From contig NZ_BJTG01000003.1 in NCBI RefSeq assembly GCF_013340205.1, forward strand, positions 62,001 through 126,000: 64,000 nt of DNA, given 5' to 3'. Both the position numbers and the translations under genes were made by a program. Shown in pieces: positions 8,502 to 16,927 of the stretch (position 1 is the first letter of the stretch; each line of letters opens with the position of its first letter). The notes under the pieces are model-generated. The model had not been told where the DNA came from. It did not search any database and saw nothing but the letters and a program-made list of their open reading frames with translations. This DNA comes from Anaeromyxobacter diazotrophicus (lineage in GTDB: Bacteria > Myxococcota > Myxococcia > Myxococcales > Anaeromyxobacteraceae).

Positions 8502-9668
8502 ATGTCCAAGCACGCACTGGTGGCCGGCGGCGGCTTCGCCGGGCTCGAGGCCGCCATCCAGCTCCGGCGGGCCGGGCTGGACGTCACCCTGGTCTCGAAT
8601 CGCCCAGCGCTCTGCATCTACCCCATCTCGATCTGGGTCGCGACCGGCGAGCGGCAGCTCGACGACGTCTGCCTCGACCTGGCGGACGCTGCCCGCCGGC
8701 ACGGGTTCCGCTTCGTGGTCGGTGAGGTCGAGGCGCTCTCCGGCGCGCGCCGCTCGGCCACCGTGAACGGCCTGGAGCTCCAGGCCGATCACCTCGTGGT
8801 CGCCGTGGGCGGCGAGAAGCTGCGGCCGAGGGGCGTCGAGCACACCTTCTCGCTCGGCGGAGATCCGGCCGGCGCGCAGCGGCTCGCGGCGGCGCTCTCC
8901 GCCCTCATGGCGAAGGGGCGCGGGCGCGTCGCGATGGGGTTCGGGGGAAACCCCAAGGACCCCTCGGCCGCGCGCGGCGGCCCCGCCTTCGAGCTCATGT
9001 TCAACGTGGACGCGCTGCTCCGGCGGCGCGGGCTGCGCGACCGCTTCGAGCTGACGTTCTTCGCGCCCATGGCGAGCCCGGGCGAGCGCATGGGCCAGAA
9101 GGCCGTCGCGGCCATCCAGAGGATGTTCGGCCGCGTGGGCGTGGCGATGCGCTTCGGGAAGAAGATCGCCGGCTTCGAGCCGGGCGCGGTGCTGTTCGAG
9201 GACGGGGCTCGGCTCGCCTCGGACCTCGTGGTGTTCCTGCCCGCGGGCGAGGGCGCCCCGGTGGTGAAGGCCTCCGACCTGCCGAGGAGCGAGGCGGGCT
9301 TCGTCGAGACCGACCCGGGCTGCGCGGTGCCGGGCTTCCCGGGCGTGTGGGCGATCGGCGACGCCGCCGCGCTGCAGGGGCCGGAGTGGCGCGCGAAGCA
9401 GGGGCATCTGGCGGAGGTGATGGCGCGCGTGGCCGCCCGGAACATCGCGGCCGCCGAGGAGGGCCGCGCGGAGCGGGAGAGCTACCTGCCCCACGTCGGC
9501 ATCACCTGCCTGCTCGACATGGGCCACGGCGCCGCGTACGTGCACCGCGACGGCCGGGGCGAGCGGATGATCCCGCTGCCGGTGGTGGGCCACTGGCTCA
9601 AGAAGGGCTGGGGCGGCTACTACAAGCTCTCGAAGAAGAAGCTCGTGCCGCGGCTGCCGGGGCTGTGA
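8502..9668 (+). CDS. FAD-dependent SQR/NDH-2-like oxidoreductase
   Basis: 388-aa flavoprotein with an N-terminal Rossmann FAD motif (VAGGGFAGLEAA, residues 7-18) and the second FAD contact near the end (GVWAIGDAAAL). Its C-terminus (GHWLKKGWGGYYKLSKKK) resembles the amphipathic membrane-binding tail of type II NADH dehydrogenases and sulfide:quinone reductases. Cysteines occur, but I cannot place the catalytic SQR disulfide pair confidently, so quinone reduction with NADH or sulfide as donor are both possible. It stands 57 bases after the Cys-rich gene on the same strand and may share its transcript. Confidence 0.75.
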   Translation: MSKHALVAGGGFAGLEAAIQLRRAGLDVTLVSNRPALCIYPISIWVATGERQLDDVCLDLADAARRHGFRFVVGEVEALSGARRSATVNGLELQADHLVVAVGGEKLRPRGVEHTFSLGGDPAGAQRLAAALSALMAKGRGRVAMGFGGNPKDPSAARGGPAFELMFNVDALLRRRGLRDRFELTFFAPMASPGERMGQKAVAAIQRMFGRVGVAMRFGKKIAGFEPGAVLFEDGARLASDLVVFLPAGEGAPVVKASDLPRSEAGFVETDPGCAVPGFPGVWAIGDAAALQGPEWRAKQGHLAEVMARVAARNIAAAEEGRAERESYLPHVGITCLLDMGHGAAYVHRDGRGERMIPLPVVGHWLKKGWGGYYKLSKKKLVPRLPGL

Positions 9669-9859
9669 ACCGGCCGCCCTGGGCCCCCGCGCTCCCCTGC
9701 CGCCCCCGCCCGCGGCGCCCTGCGCGGGCCGCCGCGCGCCTCGGGCGTTCACCCGATGCGGGGCACCGGACTCATACGTCGCACCTTCGGTGATCGGCCC
9801 AATTTCGGCGGGGCCGCGGGAGGCGCACACTCTCATCATCGAAGCGAAGGAGGGTGGCC

Positions 9860-10273
9860 ATGGCGAAGACCTACGCAGGCGGGACCCCGGTGAAGAGCGG
9901 CTACTACATCGACGCGAGGAGCTTCGCGTTCGCGAACGTGGCGCGGGACGGCGGCGCGCTCCCCGGCGGCGCGGGGAACAAGTTCGCCCGCGTCCCGACG
10001 CTGGTCGTCATGGCGGCGGCGCCGGCCCTCGGCGGCCTCTTCGTGGTGGCGCTGCCGTTCATCGGCGTGGGGGTGGTGGTGAAGGCGCTCCTCCGCGCGA
10101 TGGCGGGCGGCGCGAAGGAGGTCGCGGCCACGGTCGCCACGCCGGCCATGCCGGCGGGCTCGACCGCGCTCACCGGCAAGCCGCCCGAGGAGGGCGCCAC
10201 CGGCAAGCCGGCCGCGGACGAGAAGGCCGAGGCGCTGGCGAAGGAGATCGCGGCGAAGCGCTCGGAGAAGTGA
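9860..10273 (+). CDS. Unknown protein with one or two hydrophobic segments
   Basis: 137 aa, family not recognised. ATG at 9860 is preceded by a good Shine-Dalgarno run (AAGGAGGG at about 9847-9854); a GTG two codons earlier would place the SD too close. The protein has a polar N-terminus, a hydrophobic stretch at about residues 45-75 (VVMAAAPALGGLFVVALPF then GVGVVVKALL) and a charged Lys/Glu-rich tail. It is probably an inner-membrane or membrane-associated protein. It is a single-gene unit followed by a hairpin terminator. Confidence 0.7.
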   Translation: MAKTYAGGTPVKSGYYIDARSFAFANVARDGGALPGGAGNKFARVPTLVVMAAAPALGGLFVVALPFIGVGVVVKALLRAMAGGAKEVAATVATPAMPAGSTALTGKPPEEGATGKPAADEKAEALAKEIAAKRSEK

Positions 10274-10305
10274 GCGTCGCCGGAGTCCAGAGCAGGGTGG
10301 GGCGG

Positions 10306-10331
10306 GGGCGCTGGCGAGCACGCCAGCGCCC
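10306..10331. terminator. Hairpin between convergent genes
   Basis: Perfect 11-bp stem GGGCGCTGGCG (10306-10316), loop AGCA, CGCCAGCGCCC (10321-10331), sitting between convergent genes ending at 10273 and 10355. No T-run follows on either strand, so it may be a bidirectional, weakly intrinsic or Rho-assisted terminator. Confidence 0.7.
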
Positions 10332-10354
10332 TCGGCGCGTCCGGCCTCGCGCGG

Positions 10355-11080
10355 CTAGCGCTTGGGGCCGCCGCCCGGCGGCTTGCCCGCGCCGCCGCCC
10401 GGCCGCCGCCCGGCGCCGGGGCGGCCGCGCCCGCCCCCGCGCTCGTTCTTGCGGTCGTCGCGCAGCGAGTCCATGGAGAAGCCACCGGTCGCGGCGCCCG
10501 CGCCCTTGCCGCCGCCGCGGTCGCCACCGCCGCCGCGCCCGCCGCCGCGCTTCCCGCCGCGCCCGCGCTCGTCCTTGGGAGACCCGCCGACCTGCCGCAT
10601 GTGCTGCGGGTGGAAGTCGACCAGGTACTGGTGCTCCCCGATCGCCTTCGCCCCGCTGAGCGGCTCCTCCTTGCCGAAGACCCGGACCAGGCGCACGTCC
10701 TCGGTGCGCCGGCCGACGGCCTCGACCGCGGCGCGCAGCATCGTCAGCCGATCGCCGGAGCAGCCGGTGGCCTTGGCGACCGCCTCGTCGAGCGCCGCCT
10801 TCACCGCGTCGCTCTCCGGCGCCGGCTCGGGCTTGCCCTGCGGCTTCGCCTCGGGCGCCGCGGCGGCGGGGGTGGCGGCCGGCTCCGGCGCGGCCTGGGC
10901 GGCGGCCTCGCCGCCCGCCTCGGGCGCGGCGCCCTCCGCCGGCTGCGCGGGCGCGGCCGCGGGGGCCTCGGAGGGCTTCTCCTCGGCCGGGAGCGAGCGC
11001 CTCGCCTCCGCGATGGCGGCCGCAGCCGTGCGAATCAGGGTCCCGCTGAGCTCGGTCAGAGTTTTCACGCGCGTAGCCAT
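10355..11080 (-). CDS. Unknown protein with Ala/Pro linker and RGG-like tail
   Basis: 241 aa from the ATG at 11080. The longer open frame upstream is Arg/Pro-rich and looks non-coding. Three parts are visible: an N-terminal helix (TLTELSGTLIRTAAAAIAEARRS), a long Ala/Pro/Glu linker (about 35-90), and a compact domain at about 93-160 (CSGDRLTMLRAAVEAVGRR, then EHQYLVDFHPQH). The last 80 residues are Gly/Arg-rich with repeated RGG/GGGRGG units, which often bind RNA or drive condensate formation. No named family is recognised. A nucleic-acid-binding role is inferred only from the RGG tail. Confidence 0.7.
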   Translation of the reverse strand: MATRVKTLTELSGTLIRTAAAAIAEARRSLPAEEKPSEAPAAAPAQPAEGAAPEAGGEAAAQAAPEPAATPAAAAPEAKPQGKPEPAPESDAVKAALDEAVAKATGCSGDRLTMLRAAVEAVGRRTEDVRLVRVFGKEEPLSGAKAIGEHQYLVDFHPQHMRQVGGSPKDERGRGGKRGGGRGGGGDRGGGKGAGAATGGFSMDSLRDDRKNERGGGRGRPGAGRRPGGGAGKPPGGGPKR

Positions 11081-11384
11081 ACACCACGGGCTGCGCGGCG
11101 AAAAGGCCGCGCGGAGCGTCTCCCCCTCCGCCGGCCGGCCGGGCGGGCGCGCCGCCGGGCGGCCGCCAGCCGGTGAGGGGAGGTGGGCTCCGGCCCTGCC
11201 CGCTCCGCCGCGCGCGCACACGGACGCATCCGGTGTCCGAGTGACCCTGGGCAACTTGACGCTGTATTCCCAGACACACATCGACAGCTCCACTCGGGGT
11301 GTCCTAGCCTCTGGGAAGTTCGACTCTCAGTAATCGAGCGTCGGCCACTGTCGGTGAACGCCTGGCGAGACCGGAGAGGGCGGC
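11081..11384. other. Divergent intergenic region upstream of hydrogenase operon
   Basis: About 300 bases between the start of the RGG-tail gene and the hydrogenase small-subunit gene. It must hold both promoters. A TTGACG hexamer occurs at 11256-11261, but I see no convincing -10 element at normal spacing. A GG-N10-GC match near 11249 is too poor elsewhere to call a sigma-54 promoter. No gene is supported here. Confidence 0.5.
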
Positions 11385-12278
11385 ATGTTCACGAGACGTG
11401 ACTTCCTGAAGTGGAGCACCAGCTCGGCGGCGGCGCTCGGGCTGTCGCAGACGGGGCTCTTCCGCCTGCAGCAGGCGCTCGCGGCGGAGAGCTCGCCGCC
11501 CCTCATCTGGCTGCACGGCGCCAGCTGCTCGGGGTGCTCCATCGCCGCGCTCAACGCGGTGTCGCCGACCACGGTCGGCGACGTGCTCCTCAACAAGGTC
11601 TCGGCCAAGTACGACGCGCTGCTCATGGCGGCGGGCGCGGATCAGGCCATCCGCGCCATGGACCAGGCCGCGGCCGCGGGCCAGTTCATCCTGGTGGTGG
11701 AGGGCGGGGTCCCGGTCGCGGCGGGCGGCCGGTACTGCACCATCGGCGATCGCGGCGGCCGGCCCATCACGCTCCTCGACGCGGTCAACGACCTCGCGCC
11801 GCGCGCCTCGCGCGTGCTCGCGGTCGGCACCTGCGCCGCCTACAAGGGCGTGGCCGGCACCGGCGCCAACCCCACCGGCGTGACCCCGCTCTCGACCGTG
11901 CTGCAGGGCAAGACGGCGAAGCCGGTCATCAACGTGCCGGGCTGCCCGGCGCCGCCCGACCAGCTCTTCAAGATCATCGTGGGCCTGCTGGCCGGCGGCG
12001 AGTACGCGCTCGACCTGGACGGCCGTCCGGGCACCTGCTTCCCGCACACCGTCCACTTCACCTGCCCCCGCAAGCACCTGCCCAAGGCGAAGGCCTTCGG
12101 CGAGCCGGGCTGCCTCCTCAACCTGGGCTGCCAGGGCAAGGTGACGATGGCGATGTGCCCCAAGCACAAGTGGAACAACGGCAAGAACTGGTGCGCGCAG
12201 GCGGGCCACCCCTGCATCGGCTGCGCGGCGCCCGAGTTCCCCGCGTCGCCCCTGACGCCGGCCGGCACCTTCATCTGA
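11385..12278 (+). CDS. Periplasmic NiFe hydrogenase small subunit
   Basis: 297-aa Fe-S subunit that relays electrons from the NiFe site. The N-terminus has a twin-arginine export signal (TRRDFLKW). Proximal-cluster cysteines are seen in CSGCS, GTCAAYKG and PGCPAPP; medial/distal ligands lie in the C-terminal third (HFTCPRKH, GCLLNLGC, MAMCPKHKWN, NWCAQAGHPCIGC). At the NWC position, standard enzymes with a medial 3Fe-4S cluster have Pro; the Cys here suggests a 4Fe-4S cluster. The chain ends soon after GCAAPEF and lacks the C-terminal membrane helix of HyaA/HybO-type subunits, so the enzyme is soluble or held by partners. First gene of a three-gene unit; the large subunit begins 20 bases later. 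Confidence 0.93.
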   Translation: MFTRRDFLKWSTSSAAALGLSQTGLFRLQQALAAESSPPLIWLHGASCSGCSIAALNAVSPTTVGDVLLNKVSAKYDALLMAAGADQAIRAMDQAAAAGQFILVVEGGVPVAAGGRYCTIGDRGGRPITLLDAVNDLAPRASRVLAVGTCAAYKGVAGTGANPTGVTPLSTVLQGKTAKPVINVPGCPAPPDQLFKIIVGLLAGGEYALDLDGRPGTCFPHTVHFTCPRKHLPKAKAFGEPGCLLNLGCQGKVTMAMCPKHKWNNGKNWCAQAGHPCIGCAAPEFPASPLTPAGTFI

Positions 12279-12298
12279 GCGGACGAGGGCCAGACACC

Positions 12299-13744
12299 AT
12301 GGAGAAGCGAATCACGGTCTCACCGGTGACGCGCATCGAGGGGCACCTCGGCCTCGAGCTCGAGATCAGCGAGCGGGGCACCGTCCTCGCCGCCTACGCC
12401 TCCGGGACGCTGTTCCGCGGGTTCGAGAGCATCATGCGCGGCCGGGATCCCCGGGACGCCATCCACCTCACCCAGCGCATCTGCGGGGTGTGCCCGGTCC
12501 CGCACGCGCGCACCGCGGTCGAGGTGCTGGAGGCGGCGTTCGGCGTCCAGGTCTCCCGGAACGCCACCCTGCTCCGGAACCTGGTCCAGGGCGCGGGCTC
12601 CGTCTCGGATCACATCCTCCACTTCTACCACCTGGCCCTGCTCGACTACGTCCACGGGCCGGCCATGCCGCCGTACACCCCGGCCATCTCGGCCGACCAG
12701 CGGTTCTCCGAGGCGGAGGCGGCGGTGTTCGCCGACCACTACCTGCAGGCGCTCGAGATGCGGCGGCGCGCGCAGGAGATGGGCGCGCTCTTCGCCGGGA
12801 AGCTCCCGCACGTCATGACCTTCGCGCCGGGGGGCGTCACCCAGCAGCCGACCGCCGCCAGCGTCGCCGACTTCCGGAGCGGCCTCGACCAGCTGATCCC
12901 GTTCATCGAGAACGTGTACATCCCCGACGTCATGAAGGTGGCCGAGCGGTACCCCGACTACCTCGAGATCGGGGCCGGGCCCGGCAACCTGCTCTCCTTC
13001 GGCGCCTATCCGGACGGCGCCGGCGGCCAGCTCTTCGAGGCGGGGAAGTTCCTGGAGCACGGGCACCCCCGCGGCGAGCACAGCTGGAACTGGGCGGAGC
13101 GGCCGGGCGACGAGCACGCGCGCCGCCACGTCTTCCCCCTCACGGCCGGCGACGTCGCCTCCATCGACGAGTCGGTGAAGCACGCCTTCTACGGCGGCCC
13201 GCGCCGTCACGGCGGCGACCCCGCCACGCCCAACCCGGACAAGCCCGGCGCCTACTCCTGGGTGAAGGCCCCGCGCCTCGGCGACGAGGTGTTCCAGGTG
13301 GGCGCGCTGGCGCGCATGATCGTCAGCGGCAACTACCGCGGCGGGCTCTCGGTCATGGACCGGCTCCTCGCCAACGCCTTCGAGACCGCCAAGGTGGCCG
13401 GCGCCATGCGGACCTGGCTCGACGGGCTCGCGCTGGACGGGAGCGGCTACCAGCCGGTCACGACCATGCCCAAGGCCGGCCAGGCGGTCGCCCTGACCGA
13501 GGCGCCGCGCGGCGCGCTGGCGCACTGGCTCGAGTACGCGGACGGCAAGGTGACCGGCTACCGGATCATCACGCCGACGTCCTGGAACGCCTCGCCGCGC
13601 GACGACCGCGAACGGCCCGGCCCCATCGAGCAGGCGCTGATCGGCGTGCGCGTCGCGGATCGCAGCCAGCCGGTGGAGGTCTACCGGGTGATCCACTCGT
13701 TCGACCCGTGCATGGGCTGCGCCGTGCACACCACCATCGTCTGA
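12299..13744 (+). CDS. NiFe hydrogenase large subunit
   Basis: 481-aa catalytic subunit for H2 oxidation or evolution. Both NiFe ligand motifs are intact: RICGVCP at about residue 59 and DPCMGCAVH at the C-terminus. After the final His only TTIV remains, the short peptide that a HyaD/HybD-type endopeptidase would remove after nickel insertion. RIEGHL near the N-terminus is the usual family signature. ATG at 12299 is chosen because the longer open frame upstream lies inside the small-subunit gene. The protein is exported with the small subunit by the Tat pathway. No maturation gene (hyp or endopeptidase) lies in the window, so these must be supplied elsewhere. Confidence 0.95.
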   Translation: MEKRITVSPVTRIEGHLGLELEISERGTVLAAYASGTLFRGFESIMRGRDPRDAIHLTQRICGVCPVPHARTAVEVLEAAFGVQVSRNATLLRNLVQGAGSVSDHILHFYHLALLDYVHGPAMPPYTPAISADQRFSEAEAAVFADHYLQALEMRRRAQEMGALFAGKLPHVMTFAPGGVTQQPTAASVADFRSGLDQLIPFIENVYIPDVMKVAERYPDYLEIGAGPGNLLSFGAYPDGAGGQLFEAGKFLEHGHPRGEHSWNWAERPGDEHARRHVFPLTAGDVASIDESVKHAFYGGPRRHGGDPATPNPDKPGAYSWVKAPRLGDEVFQVGALARMIVSGNYRGGLSVMDRLLANAFETAKVAGAMRTWLDGLALDGSGYQPVTTMPKAGQAVALTEAPRGALAHWLEYADGKVTGYRIITPTSWNASPRDDRERPGPIEQALIGVRVADRSQPVEVYRVIHSFDPCMGCAVHTTIV

Positions 13745-13782
13745 GCCGCGGAACGCTCGTGCAATCTTCACGGAGGGGAGCC

Positions 13783-14643
13783 ATGTCGAAGCAGGCGAAC
13801 GGAGTGGTCTCGAGGCGCGCCTTCCTCACCGGCGCGGGCGGCGCCGCGGCTGCGGCCGCGGGCCTGGTCGCGCTGGGGCTGCCGGCGGCGGCGGAGGCGC
13901 AGGCGGCGCCGTCGGTCCCGTGGCCGCTGCCGGTGCTGAACCCCGACGTCGCGCGCGACGCCGGGTACTTCGGCTACTGGACGAACGACCCCTGGAAGAA
14001 CACCAACTACGGCTGCGCCTACGGCGTGGCCTCGGCGCTGCTCGCGTCCATCCGGAGCGCGCTCGGCCCGGGCTCGCCCTGGGACGGGCTGCCGCTCGAG
14101 ATGTTCAAGTGGGGCAAGACCGGCTGCGTCGAGTCGGGCACGCTCTGCGGCGCGCTGGCCGGCGCGCTGCCCATCTTCTCCCTGGCCGCGCCGGCCTCGG
14201 TGGTGGAGATGGGCGGGGACCTCCTCCGCTGGTACCAGGAGACGCCGCTCCCGTCGATGGAGATGGACTGGCTCGACCCCAAGCGGCGCTACCCGCAGCA
14301 GGCGCAGAGCGTCTCCGGCTCGCCGCTGTGCCACATCTCGGTGTCGAGCTGGTGCAAGGTCTCCGGCAAGCTGTCCGGGTCCACCGACCGGAAGGCGCGC
14401 TGCGGGAAGATCACCGGCGACGTGGCCAAGATGGCGGCCATCATCCTCAACCGCTTCGGGTCGAGCTCGAAGTACGTGCCCATCTATGCGGCGCAGCCGG
14501 ACCTCTACGCCGAGTGCGTCCACTGCCACATCGACGCGCCCCCGCCGCCCACCCCGGACGGCGTGCGGCTCAACAACAGCCTCGGCATCTCGAACTGCAA
14601 GACCTGCCACCCCGACGCGGCGCCGGTGATGAGCAAGAAGTAG
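13783..14643 (+). CDS. Tat-exported split-Soret-type dihaem cytochrome (C_GCAxxG_C_C family)
   Basis: 286-aa protein, ATG at 13783 after the SD GGAGGGGAG. The N-terminus is a Tat signal (SRRAFLTGAGG). The body has the C_GCAxxG-like pattern YGCAYGVASALL followed by TGCVESGTLCGAL, and two haem motifs close the chain (CVHCH near 245, CKTCH near 273). This combination matches split-Soret cytochrome c precursors known from sulfate reducers. Additional cysteines (PLCHISVSSWCK, ARCGK) could hold an Fe-S centre. As the third gene of the hydrogenase operon it probably takes electrons from the small subunit, replacing a membrane cytochrome b. The partner role is inferred from position. Confidence 0.85.
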   Translation: MSKQANGVVSRRAFLTGAGGAAAAAAGLVALGLPAAAEAQAAPSVPWPLPVLNPDVARDAGYFGYWTNDPWKNTNYGCAYGVASALLASIRSALGPGSPWDGLPLEMFKWGKTGCVESGTLCGALAGALPIFSLAAPASVVEMGGDLLRWYQETPLPSMEMDWLDPKRRYPQQAQSVSGSPLCHISVSSWCKVSGKLSGSTDRKARCGKITGDVAKMAAIILNRFGSSSKYVPIYAAQPDLYAECVHCHIDAPPPPTPDGVRLNNSLGISNCKTCHPDAAPVMSKK

Positions 14644-14756
14644 CCGGCCCGCCGCTGGCCTTCACCTGGGGGGCGATCCGCGGCCGCGGGTCGCCCCCCG
14701 CTTCGTCGGCGCGAGGCGCGCCGCGCCGGCCTCCTCCCGCTGCCCCCGAAAAGCTC

Positions 14757-14795
14757 GAGCCCGGCGCCCGCGGAGGTTCCGCGGGAGCCGGGCTC
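14757..14795 (-). terminator. Strong intrinsic terminator
   Basis: Near-perfect stem: GAGCCCGGC/GCCGGGCTC and CCGCGG arms around AGGTT (14757-14795). Read on the minus strand it is followed by AGCTTTTCGGG, a short T-run, so it terminates the minus-strand signalling operon ending at 14823. It may also act on the convergent hydrogenase operon. Confidence 0.75.
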
Positions 14796-14822
14796 GCGTG
14801 CAGCGCCGGGGCTGCGCCCCGG

Positions 14823-15023
14823 TCAGAGGTCGGTGTTGAGCACCGCCTTCACGGCGGCGGCCAGCTTCTCCAGCTTGCCGGCGTCGTCGGGCGTGGCCGG
14901 GTTCACGAGCGCGAGCAGGAGCCCGCTCTTGAGCGACAGCGCGCCCTTGATCTCGGACTCCTTGAGGTTCTTCTCGCGGATGATCTGCTCGACCTTCAGC
15001 TTCGCGTCATAGAGCTGGCCCAT
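14823..15023 (-). CDS. 66-aa unknown protein, last gene of Roadblock/Cache operon
   Basis: Small soluble protein without recognised family. It begins with a charged amphipathic helix (LYDAKLKVEQIIREKNLKES) and continues KGALSLKSGLLLALV and a C-terminal helix (KLEKLAAAVKAVL). No cysteines, signal peptide or membrane segment. Its ATG lies three bases after the stop of the Cache receptor gene, so the two are surely co-transcribed. It could be a small binding partner of the receptor or Roadblock proteins; that is inferred from operon position only. Confidence 0.7.
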   Translation of the reverse strand: MGQLYDAKLKVEQIIREKNLKESEIKGALSLKSGLLLALVNPATPDDAGKLEKLAAAVKAVLNTDL

Positions 15024-15026
15024 GGC

Positions 15027-16229
15027 TCACTTCCCCCCCCGGCCCGTGGTGCCCGTGGCCTTGTGTGCCTGCCCGATGAGCTCGACGAACAGCTGCCGGA
15101 ACTGCTCGAACAGCGTCTCGAAGGCGCCGATCTCGTCGTCGGCCGACGGCACGATCTCGAGGTCGAACTCGCCGCCCACCACCCGCGTCGCCACCTGGAT
15201 CATGTGCTGGAGCCGCTTGACGATGAGCACCTGGAAGACGAGGACGAAGAGGACGGCCAGGAGGACCATGAGGGCCGCCACCCCGAGCACCGCCTGGCGC
15301 TGCCCGGAGCGCATCTCGTCGTAGACCGCGGTGATGTCGCGGAGGACGAAGACCGCGCCCACCTTGGCGCCGGACACGTCGTGGATCGGGAACACGCCCC
15401 GGGCCAGCGTCTTGCCGCCCCTCGACAGGATCTCGAGCGGCACGCCCTCGTCCGGGAGGTCGGCGATCTTGCCGTTGTACTGGAAGATCTCGTTGTCGTC
15501 GGAGGTGTTGTCGGCGAGGAGGAGGTCGGGCATGTCGGCCCAGTTGTTGCGCTGGCCCGCCGTCGCCCGCAGGGTGGCCCACTTCTTCTCGTCCATCCGG
15601 CCCTTCGAGAGCAGGAGGCCGTAGTCGTCGCCGCTCACCTTCTTGATCTGGCCGAGGAAGCCGCCGATCTCCTTGCCGAGCTCGAGGTAGCCGATGGGGC
15701 GGCCGCCCTCCTCCACCGGCACCAGCACGCGCAGCACCATCCCGGTGAACCCGAGGTCGAGACCCGTCACCATGCGGCGCTCGCGGGCGACCCGCGCCAG
15801 CGTGACGCGCTCCACGAAGTCGCCGTGCATGTCGGGCGTGCCGACGCGGAGGACGTTGCGCAGGCCCTTGGCGTTCATGTCGCCGGCCTGCTCGGGCTCC
15901 CAGTAGTTCCAGTGCGTGATGCCGAAGCGGCCGCGCCAGTCGCGGTAGAGCGGCTGCGACAGCGTGAGCAGGCGCGCCGGATCGCGCGAGATCATCCCGG
16001 CCCGCACCTCCGGGTCGCGGGTCAGGGCGGAGATCGAGGCGGACATGAGCTCGGTGCTCGTCCGCTCGACCTCGGAGAACGCCACCGCGGCGCTCCGGAT
16101 CGAGTCCTTGGTCAGGCGCTCGGCGTTCTGGTCGTAGATGCGGTTGAAGTACAGCACCAGCCCGATGGCGCCGAGGCTGAGCCCTCCGATGATCAGGAGG
16201 AGGATCTTGAATCTGATGGTCTTGATCAT
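15027..16229 (-). CDS. Double-Cache-type membrane receptor with HAMP but no output domain
   Basis: 400 aa. TM1 is at about residues 8-28. A large periplasmic sensor (about 30-310) has dCache features (the region RDWRGRFGITHWNYWEP and a second sub-domain ending GAVFVLRDI). TM2 is at about 316-340, followed by a HAMP linker (KRLQHMIQVATRVVGG onward). The protein stops about 20 residues after HAMP: no MCP, kinase, GGDEF or phosphatase domain. It is preceded by two Roadblock genes and followed by a 66-aa gene, so output probably goes through protein contacts with these. The ligand is unknown; amino acids, organic acids or haem-type ligands are typical for Cache domains. Confidence 0.8.
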   Translation of the reverse strand: MIKTIRFKILLLIIGGLSLGAIGLVLYFNRIYDQNAERLTKDSIRSAAVAFSEVERTSTELMSASISALTRDPEVRAGMISRDPARLLTLSQPLYRDWRGRFGITHWNYWEPEQAGDMNAKGLRNVLRVGTPDMHGDFVERVTLARVARERRMVTGLDLGFTGMVLRVLVPVEEGGRPIGYLELGKEIGGFLGQIKKVSGDDYGLLLSKGRMDEKKWATLRATAGQRNNWADMPDLLLADNTSDDNEIFQYNGKIADLPDEGVPLEILSRGGKTLARGVFPIHDVSGAKVGAVFVLRDITAVYDEMRSGQRQAVLGVAALMVLLAVLFVLVFQVLIVKRLQHMIQVATRVVGGEFDLEIVPSADDEIGAFETLFEQFRQLFVELIGQAHKATGTTGRGGK

Positions 16230-16281
16230 GCGTTCTCCGAAGCGGGGTGGAGCTCCTCTGGGTCAACGGCTGGGCTGGGCG

Positions 16282-16893
16282 TCAGGGCATCCCTTCCCAC
16301 CAGCGCAGCCCGGAGGCCGAGGTGGTGGTCTCGTCCTGCTTGGCCTGCGGCTCGGCCGCGCTCGTCGCGGGCGCGGCGGCGCCGCCGGGGCGGGCCGCGG
16401 CGCCTCCCTCGGCCAGCCGGCGGCGCAGCTCGTCGAGCCCCTTGGTCGGGGCCGCGACGCGCCGCTTCGCTCCGGGAGCCGCCGCCTCCGGCGCGGGCGC
16501 GCTCGCGACCGGCGCCGGCGCAGCCGCCGGCGCGGGGGCGGGCGCGGCCGGGGTGGCCTGCCGGAGCTTGTCGAGCTTGGCGACCGCGGCGCCGAGCGAC
16601 AGCGTCAGGAACTGCACGTTCGTCGTCTTGGTGCAGAGCACCGCCAGCATCGAGCCGCCGAACGGCTTCGCGAGGAGCCGCGCCTCCTTGAAGCGCACGT
16701 CGAGCAGCTCGGCCGTGTCGCTCGTCACCTCCAGGCCGACGGCGCCGTCCGCCAGCGCCCGGGCGGCGTCCTGGAGGGCCGCCACGTCGAAGAGGGGCGG
16801 GAAGACGTGGGCCGTGAGCTGGCCGTCGGGATCGCACACCAGGCTGCCGACCACGCCCGGGACCGAGTTGAGCTGCGAGAGGACCGTCTGCAT
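16282..16893 (-). CDS. Roadblock/LC7-domain protein
   Basis: 203 aa. Residues 1-113 form a Roadblock/LC7 fold (start MQTVLSQLNSVPGVVGSLVC; later LAVLCTKTTNVQFLTLSL), the family that includes MglB, the GTPase-activating partner of MglA in myxobacteria. An Ala/Pro linker and a charged tail ending GLRWWEGMP follow. The tail may be a docking peptide. Second gene of the minus-strand operon, 34 bases after the DUF4388-Roadblock gene. No Ras-like GTPase lies nearby, so the partner is unknown. Confidence 0.82.
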   Translation of the reverse strand: MQTVLSQLNSVPGVVGSLVCDPDGQLTAHVFPPLFDVAALQDAARALADGAVGLEVTSDTAELLDVRFKEARLLAKPFGGSMLAVLCTKTTNVQFLTLSLGAAVAKLDKLRQATPAAPAPAPAAAPAPVASAPAPEAAAPGAKRRVAAPTKGLDELRRRLAEGGAAARPGGAAAPATSAAEPQAKQDETTTSASGLRWWEGMP

Positions 16894-16927
16894 GGGTGAC
16901 CTCGGGATCGAGCGCCGCGGAGCGCGA

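Noticed and set aside
11249-11264. GG-N10-GC match before the hydrogenase operon
   Set aside because: Only the four invariant bases agree with the sigma-54 consensus; the rest is unlike it and no enhancer-binding gene is adjacent.
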